Below, one piece after another: positions 21,826 to 64,000 of a stretch of 64,000 bases of DNA. Positions within the stretch are counted from its first letter, which is position 1. Each line of letters begins with the position of its first letter. Source of the DNA: Breviolum minutum Mf 1.05b.01 (taxonomy: Eukaryota; Sar; Dinophyceae; Suessiales; Symbiodiniaceae); assembly GCA_000507305.1 (NCBI GenBank), contig DF239553.1:62001-126000 (forward strand), written 5' to 3'. The position numbers and the translations under genes were made by a program. Under the pieces are notes generated by a model, which ran no database searches, was not told where the DNA came from, and worked only from the letters and a program-made list of their open reading frames with translations.

Positions 21826-24755
21826 CTGAAAATGATAGGGTTTCCAAGTTGGCTCATCCTGGATCTTTACAGGGAAAAAACATCCGGTTCAACTTCAAGG
21901 TAGCTACATAGTCACAAGTCAAAGCGCTTCAAGGTCAGAAATAATGAGTTGCTTCCAAAAAGGTAAGACTGTGCTAAAGTAAGATGGCAATGGAACTCTC
22001 GGAAACACACCATGTTCCATTTCTATGTTAGTTTTGCTGCAAGGTGATGTCCCAATGCTGCCTTTAAATTACCAACAGAGCCGTAGCTAGCAACCAAATA
22101 CTCTACCATTATTGAGGCCTCCAAATCGCTCCCCAAAGAGTTGAACGTGGCTGATCTGGGATCTGGGATGTCCCATTGGAATTTCATATGGCGGGGATCA
22201 GCCTCAGGCAAACCAACATGGCCTAACATGGCAATAGAACATGTCCATTTTTTAATAGGACATACATCTTCCAATGGTCCCTGTTTTCACTACTATGCTT
22301 TTTTAACGCAGTGTACCATACCAGGATATTTCACCACAATACACCCCAGTGGTCGCAAAACCTTTCCCGGCCAGGTGGGTTTGCCATGAATCCCAACTTC
22401 TGGGACCTGATGATGGTTGACATCCCGTACCTGATTTGATTTGTACACCCCCGAAAACTAACGTCTGGATGCCCCAAATGACGGTTTGGAAAAGGTGATT
22501 CTTTTCAAAAATATGACCATTTTTGGTATCTACGTTAGATTTCTGATGGGTACTTTAATTTAAAATTTGCAGGGGGTCCTGCTCAGGTGGTGCAGGATGC
22601 TCATCCAACTTGGTGGATCATTCCACTTACAAAACTGCGAACATAACCCCCAGTTGTATATATATATATATTTATATTTATATATATATAAGTACATACA
22701 TGTAGGGTCATCACTTAGGGGACCCCACCAGGAATCTAGAAAAAATACCCAAATACATCGAATCTATGAATCTATGATCTTGTCCGGTGTTTTACTCATC
22801 CCAATTGGGAAGTCGGATTAATTTCTTCCAACAAACAACAATGTCACAGTCGGTAGAATATCACAGTTAGTTGATCCTAACATTCTCCAGCATGACTCCC
22901 CTGTTCCCTACTGTTGATATCTGAAATCATGCAACTAGGTGGTCACAATTTGTGTGATTGCAGGTGCCAAAGTATGGGCAACCTCTCGACACAAAACATC
23001 TTTTTTTTCGCCAACCTTCACCTTCTTCGTTGGTAGAGGCACCTTTAGCCGCACCAAAGTTCTTCCCCAAATCGTGTGGGGGATGTTTAGATGTTGGCTC
23101 ACAGTCGGAATTCTAATCAAAGAAAAATGTAAGGATATGAAAATTGTGAATAATCAGTTGGATAAATCCCCCACCCTGTAACAGTGGAAAGTGAAGCTTA
23201 GTATCGGCCCCTTTATCAAATTGAATAGATTGTTTAATGTTTATCCATTGTTATAGGGTGGGGGGTGGACCCAAATACTCTAAGCAGTTCTAGTTATATC
23301 ATAACGTGTACCATATCGAGACACAATATTTTGATGTGAATCCAATGCAAATTTTCTGGGATATTTGTGGGGCAAATCAGATCTTCAGTCCTGCTTCCCT
23401 CGTGCTTGTGCTATCAGGACGGCCCTTCTTCAAATCAGACGCAACATGTCTTGACCGTCCGTGGATTGGGACAGAGAAATAACCGGAAAAACATAAGTAA
23501 AGGTGCGTTGCTTAAAGCAAGGGTCATCGTTTCATTCCCAGCTTTGCATCAGTTTTTCTTTAAAAAAAACATTAAAACTAAAGCGATCTTTGAAAGTGAC
23601 CCTTCATCCTCACAATGACGTCATTTAGACCAAATATGGCAACCATGCTCCTTTGCGTCGAAACAGGACGCCAGAAGATGGCCGGGCCAAACCTTGCAGC
23701 ATTTGCTGCAAAACCGTATGGTTTCATGTCAGTGCCACCGCGCGACTTCGGCCAGCGATTTTGATGGTTGCTTCCTTTTCCTTGCTTTCGTTGCTACAGT
23801 ATCATAGAACGTGGGGTGTTCCTGATCATTTTGATTGATTGATCGATTGATTGATGCCACATGATACGACATGGCATGACACAATTTGAATCAATTTGAT
23901 GCAACACACAAGATGATGAAACGGAATCAGACCTTAAACCAATGGATCTTGCTTCATTGCACGGGGAAATTCCACCATAAATGAAGACATCGAATGTTGT
24001 TGCTACTGTTGATAGCTTAAAATCCTGCAATATAGTATTCCCGTGGTTTCATACATCCTAGGTGGTGCAGGATTTTAGCCATCGAAAGTACCATCATTTC
24101 AATCATTTCCATGTAATTCGGTCCCTGTCCCAACAATTTGAGGGCACACCGGGGAACACCATCTTTTCCCCAAGTTTATGCTGCATCATATTTTTACGGC
24201 CCTGTGAAGTATGAAAAAAATATGCGATACTTTTTTGTAAGGACTGTCTGGCACACAGTCAAGTCCCACGAGCACTGACCCTGGTTAGTTTTAAACCAAC
24301 CCGTTGTTTAAAAAGAAAAACAAACCGGCTCGCATCCTGCTCGCTGATGCACAGGTTCCGCCATCCATCTGCTTCAGTTCAAGATGTTTGTCCATTTTGG
24401 GGAGGTACCACTTACAGTACTACATGACCATTTGTTTGCCAGAATGGATTAGTTTGAGGAGTCTACTAACCAAAAAACGATGATTTTAAAGAAAGACCTT
24501 TAATCATCATCACCGATCCCCACGCACAAACTGCCTTTGTGAGCAGTTTTTTCCATGGTCAGTCGCTAGAATTTGCCTAGAATCTGGGTAGGGGCCATAT
24601 TTCTTAGTGGAGAAGGGGATTGCACTCAAAACAGGGACACATTTGGTTGAATGTCATTTTTTTGTTGCAGAGAGTTGAGCTTTCATGCTCACTTCACTCA
24701 AACATCATCAAACTCAAACACCTTTGATAATTAAGAATCACAGGCCTGCGAGCCG
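21826..24755. other. Region with ambiguous coding islands and repeats
   Basis: A family D-like centre (TTTTTTAATAGGACATACATC) lies at about 22225-22300 and a C-like foldback at 22447-22556 (ACCCCCGAAAACTAACGT...). An alternating TA tract is at 22652-22700. A GC-richer island at 23655-23762 is open on both strands (plus: MAGPNLAAFAAKPYGFM; minus: MKPYGFAANAARFGPAIFW). Another open stretch is at 22970-23080. None is identified. Confidence 0.4.
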
Positions 24756-25388
24756 TCACACGAGCGCTTGTCGAAATAGGCCACTGCCCAAATCTTCCTC
24801 TTCGGTAAACCACGAAGCTTTGCCGTATGCGCCCTCAAATTTCGCCTGCAAAAAGACGTGGTGTGACTTTAACGGAGCGGACGTGGGGAATCGTTGAAGT
24901 TTTTTTCCAAAAAAAAATGGACACAAATCGGGAAAAAATCGTCGTCAATTGGATTTCATCTTCATCAACATTGTTAAAAGAAACACTCATTTATGCCACA
25001 CCTTCGTCTGGAAGGCTGCCATGAAATCAAGTCGAGTGTATATAGTTCTCTCTTACAATCGCCATCTCCGCAAGTTCATCAAAATGAAGCTTAGGATGGC
25101 TTTTGTGCAGTTGAAACCACAGGCTTTTGCTGTTTTTCAGCACGTGATTGATGTGAACCCATATGTTGAAATGTGAGGTTTCCTCTCTTAAACCTTGGAA
25201 CACAAGAAGGAACACGACTTGACGTCGCCTGGTGGCTTGGTGGGTTTGGTCCCAGCCTTGAAAGCATCATTGGAGCTTCGGTCGTTGGAGAAATCCAAGT
25301 CGTGCCCGAAGACCACGGTGTCGATGACAGATTTCAACAAGGGAGCGTTGAACTTCTCCCTGGTGAAAGACGAGAAGACGTCACATGT
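24756..25388 (-). CDS. Two-exon fragment of an unidentified minus-strand gene
   Basis: Exon at 25194-25388 is exactly 65 codons between a GAG acceptor and a CAAG/GTTTAAG donor. It reads TCDVFSSFTREKFNAPLLKS, then DTVVFGHDLDFSND and later KPTKPPGDVKSCS, with mostly C/G-ending codons. The next open piece, 24756-24845, follows a TTTTTGCAG acceptor and reads AKFEGAYGKASWFTEEEDLG up to a stop 29 codons in; it may be the last exon or may splice on. Phase 0 at both sides lets them join. The plus strand of the larger exon is also open (GLVGLVPALKASLELRSLEK), so strand is not certain. I do not recognise the family. The intron before 25388 contains a family A MITE ending about 11 nt from the acceptor. 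Confidence 0.5.
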
Positions 25389-25398
25389 CTCACAAATG

Positions 25399-25515
25399 AT
25401 ACCGGTTGATGGAAGAAATCCGAAGGCCAACCACCTGGCATATATGAAACCTTGTAAATGATGGGAGAAACTACCAACCTCAACTGGTGCCGGATTTCTG
25501 AACCATCAACAGTAT
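25399..25515. mobile_element. MITE family A copy
   Basis: Starts ATACCGGTTGATGGAAGAAA and ends TTCTGAACCATCAACAGTAT. A second copy with perfect ends is at 62263 in the PKS gene; the centres also match (GGCCAACCACCTGG, CTTGTAAATGATGGGA). Confidence 0.85.
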
Positions 25516-27269
25516 TATATATATACATATTCTTTTGAGACATGTACCCATACCTTGCAGCACTACTTTACATCTATATTTTAACGCTCCGTCAAAACAG
25601 GGTCAATTCTTGAGATCCCCTGCTACTTGGCATCCGAGAAAGTTTTCGGACGCAGTTCCATGGTTTTTTCGTTTCAAGCCCTGCATTACTAATTCACAGT
25701 GATCAAATCAATGTTTGGATTGGTTTTAAACAAATATCTAAGGAGTTTTTGCGGAGAATAAAAGAGTACATCATTCATGGGACAGAACCCTTAATCAAGA
25801 TGGGGGTTTGGAACAGAACGGCTCACCTGCTTCGTTCGTTCCCCAAGAGATGTTGTTATTTTTGTTGACCAGTGCTATTACGTGAGATTTCTGAGAGAGT
25901 TCCTCCAATAGTTGTCCAATTCGCGGGCAAAAAAAAGAGTTGGGTTTGCTTGTGAATTCACCCTTTCAAGGAGATTTTGGTGGGATCCATTCAAGCATCT
26001 GGATACATGTGGATGTATAGGTGTGTAAAATATGAATATATGTATATATTCATACGTATGAATATGTACATTTGACATTGACATATACATGTTTATATAT
26101 CTATATGTATGTATACAAAAGGGCCAAGGTAAATGGTGCAAGTTCCAAAAGGTCGTCTACTTTCATCCAAAGATCTAGGTATCCCCACAACAAGTTCGAA
26201 CTTTACTAAATTACCTTGGCAATCCTTAATGTAAAGCAGCTTTCAAACAAAAACACATTGAACAAGTTTGGAAGTGGTGGAAACAGTATAATTACGCAGT
26301 AGGTATCCGTAGGTAGTATAGGTTTGCAACATGTTGCAACCGAGTCTTTCATATGTACGTCACTTTCAAATAACAAATGTATATATTAATATGTATGTAC
26401 CTCTGAAAATATATACCTCAAAATATCTATTTGTATATATATATATTACCTACATATACATTCCATCTATCTATCCACTCTCATTGGTTTCCCAACCTCC
26501 CTTCCTTCAAAGAAAAAACGGCCAAAGGCCTGCCACGATCCAAGTCAGCCAACCGTCTTGGGCGACTGGCAGTGAGGCAACCCTCCTAGGTGGGCAGGTA
26601 TGCCTCCATCGAGGGATGAAGCCGTGGGGTAAGCCATTCTCAAGTTGGATAGTTTGGTCAGGTAACAAACGGATGCTTTTGAAAAACTATCTGGTGACCA
26701 TGGTTGAAGAAACTTGTTCTCCCAGAAAAAACCTCAAACAGTGCCAAACCATGGCAAGACTATACTTCCTTGCAAACAATAAAAATGGTCCACATTGGAG
26801 AAAAACACATCTTCCACACTACCAATAGCAATAATCATATGACTTCCCTTCACATTCTCTCAACTTCATTTCACCACCTCCCATTTTGAATTCAAAACAG
26901 GCACTTACAATTTCCATACATTTTCGGACCATCAACCCTTTACCGTAAACCCCCAATGGCATCATCCCCGAGGCCGAGGCCGAGGCACTCGAGTTTTCAG
27001 CATCAACTCAGGGACCTGAACAGGTTCAGCTCCCCAGCGCGTTTCTGCAATGGCGCGCCTGGGGGCTAGAAAGGTCGGGTGGAGGGGGCAGCGTCCCGGG
27101 TGGAGGCTTGGGATGAGGTTAATTCCTATACATAATGGGGTTTGATGATGATTTGATGATGATTTGATGATGATTTGATGATGATTTGATGATGATGATG
27201 ATGGTGATGATGGTGATGATGATGATGATAGTGATGATGTGATGATGATGATGATGATGATGATGATGT

Positions 27270-27355
<86 letters not shown>

Positions 27356-27358
27356 CTG

Positions 27359-27404
<46 letters not shown>

Positions 27405-27555
27405 TCATGATAAATGAGCGCTGAATGAGGAATAGTGAGCGCTGAATGTTGAATCTCATTCATGATGAATGAAGATGACAATGTCAATGATGGCAAAAAC
27501 CAACAAGGATGATCCCCTTCCATGTCTTCAGTACATTCCTGACAGGACCATGCAG
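25516..27555. promoter_or_regulatory. Divergent strand-switch region
   Basis: Left of here recognised exons are on the minus strand; right of here they are on the plus strand. The region holds AT-rich palindromic tracts (26020-26120, 26360-26460), a GC-rich segment at 26950-27115 and a GAT/ATG microsatellite. Possible plus-strand exons are at 26520-26580 (AKGLPRSKSANRLGRLAV) and 26958-27060 (IIPEAEAEALEFSASTQGPE), neither identified. Divergent switches are where transcription is expected to begin in dinoflagellate gene arrays; no promoter motif is visible. Confidence 0.4.
27143..27405. repeat. (GAT)n microsatellite
   Basis: About 260 bp of interrupted GAT/ATG repeats. It produces open frames of poly-Ile, poly-Ser and poly-His that are not genes. 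Confidence 0.97.

Positions 27556-64000
<36,445 letters not shown>

Noticed and set aside
26962-27523. Poly-His/Ile/Ser open frames
   Set aside because: They translate the GAT repeat; no flanking coding signal.

Overview
This window looks like nuclear DNA of a dinoflagellate. No gene is readable as one open frame. Two genes reappear as chains of very short exons (24 to about 170 nt) separated by introns of a few hundred bases. Splice donors are a mixture of GT, GC and GA, while acceptors are AG, nearly always followed by G. That combination is the known dinoflagellate signature. Only family-level motifs were used and the species cannot be named.

Layout. (1) About 0 to 13.2 kb, minus strand: most of an ATP-type phosphoenolpyruvate carboxykinase (PEPCK) gene, 19 exons recovered with frame kept at every junction; it runs off the left edge and its first exon(s) were not found. 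(2) 13.2 to 24.7 kb: a 0.6-kb compound microsatellite, several short inverted-repeat elements and a few isolated coding-like islands, none identified. (3) 24.7 to 25.4 kb: two probable minus-strand exons of an unidentified gene. (4) About 25.5 to 27.5 kb: a divergent strand switch. (5) 27.5 kb to the right edge, plus strand: a very large modular type I polyketide synthase (PKS) gene with over 60 recognisable exons.

PKS domain order: KR C-terminal part - ACP0 - KS1 - DH - structural KR half - ER - KR - ACP1 - ACP2 - KS2 (continues). KS1 to ACP1/2 is a fully reducing module, with the catalytic residues that could be checked present. No acyltransferase lies between KS1 and DH, because the last KS1 exon is followed about 0.5 kb later by the DH start. 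Extender units must therefore come from a separate AT (trans-AT architecture, as known for other dinoflagellate modular PKSs). Two ACPs in tandem follow the KR. The product is unknown.

A second theme is a set of ~80-120-bp MITE-like elements with terminal inverted repeats. Many sit in introns of both genes and several abut a splice site, as expected of introners (transposons that create introns). The same families occur in the PEPCK and PKS genes. ORFs longer than about 100 codons here are almost all read-through of microsatellites or unspliced DNA.
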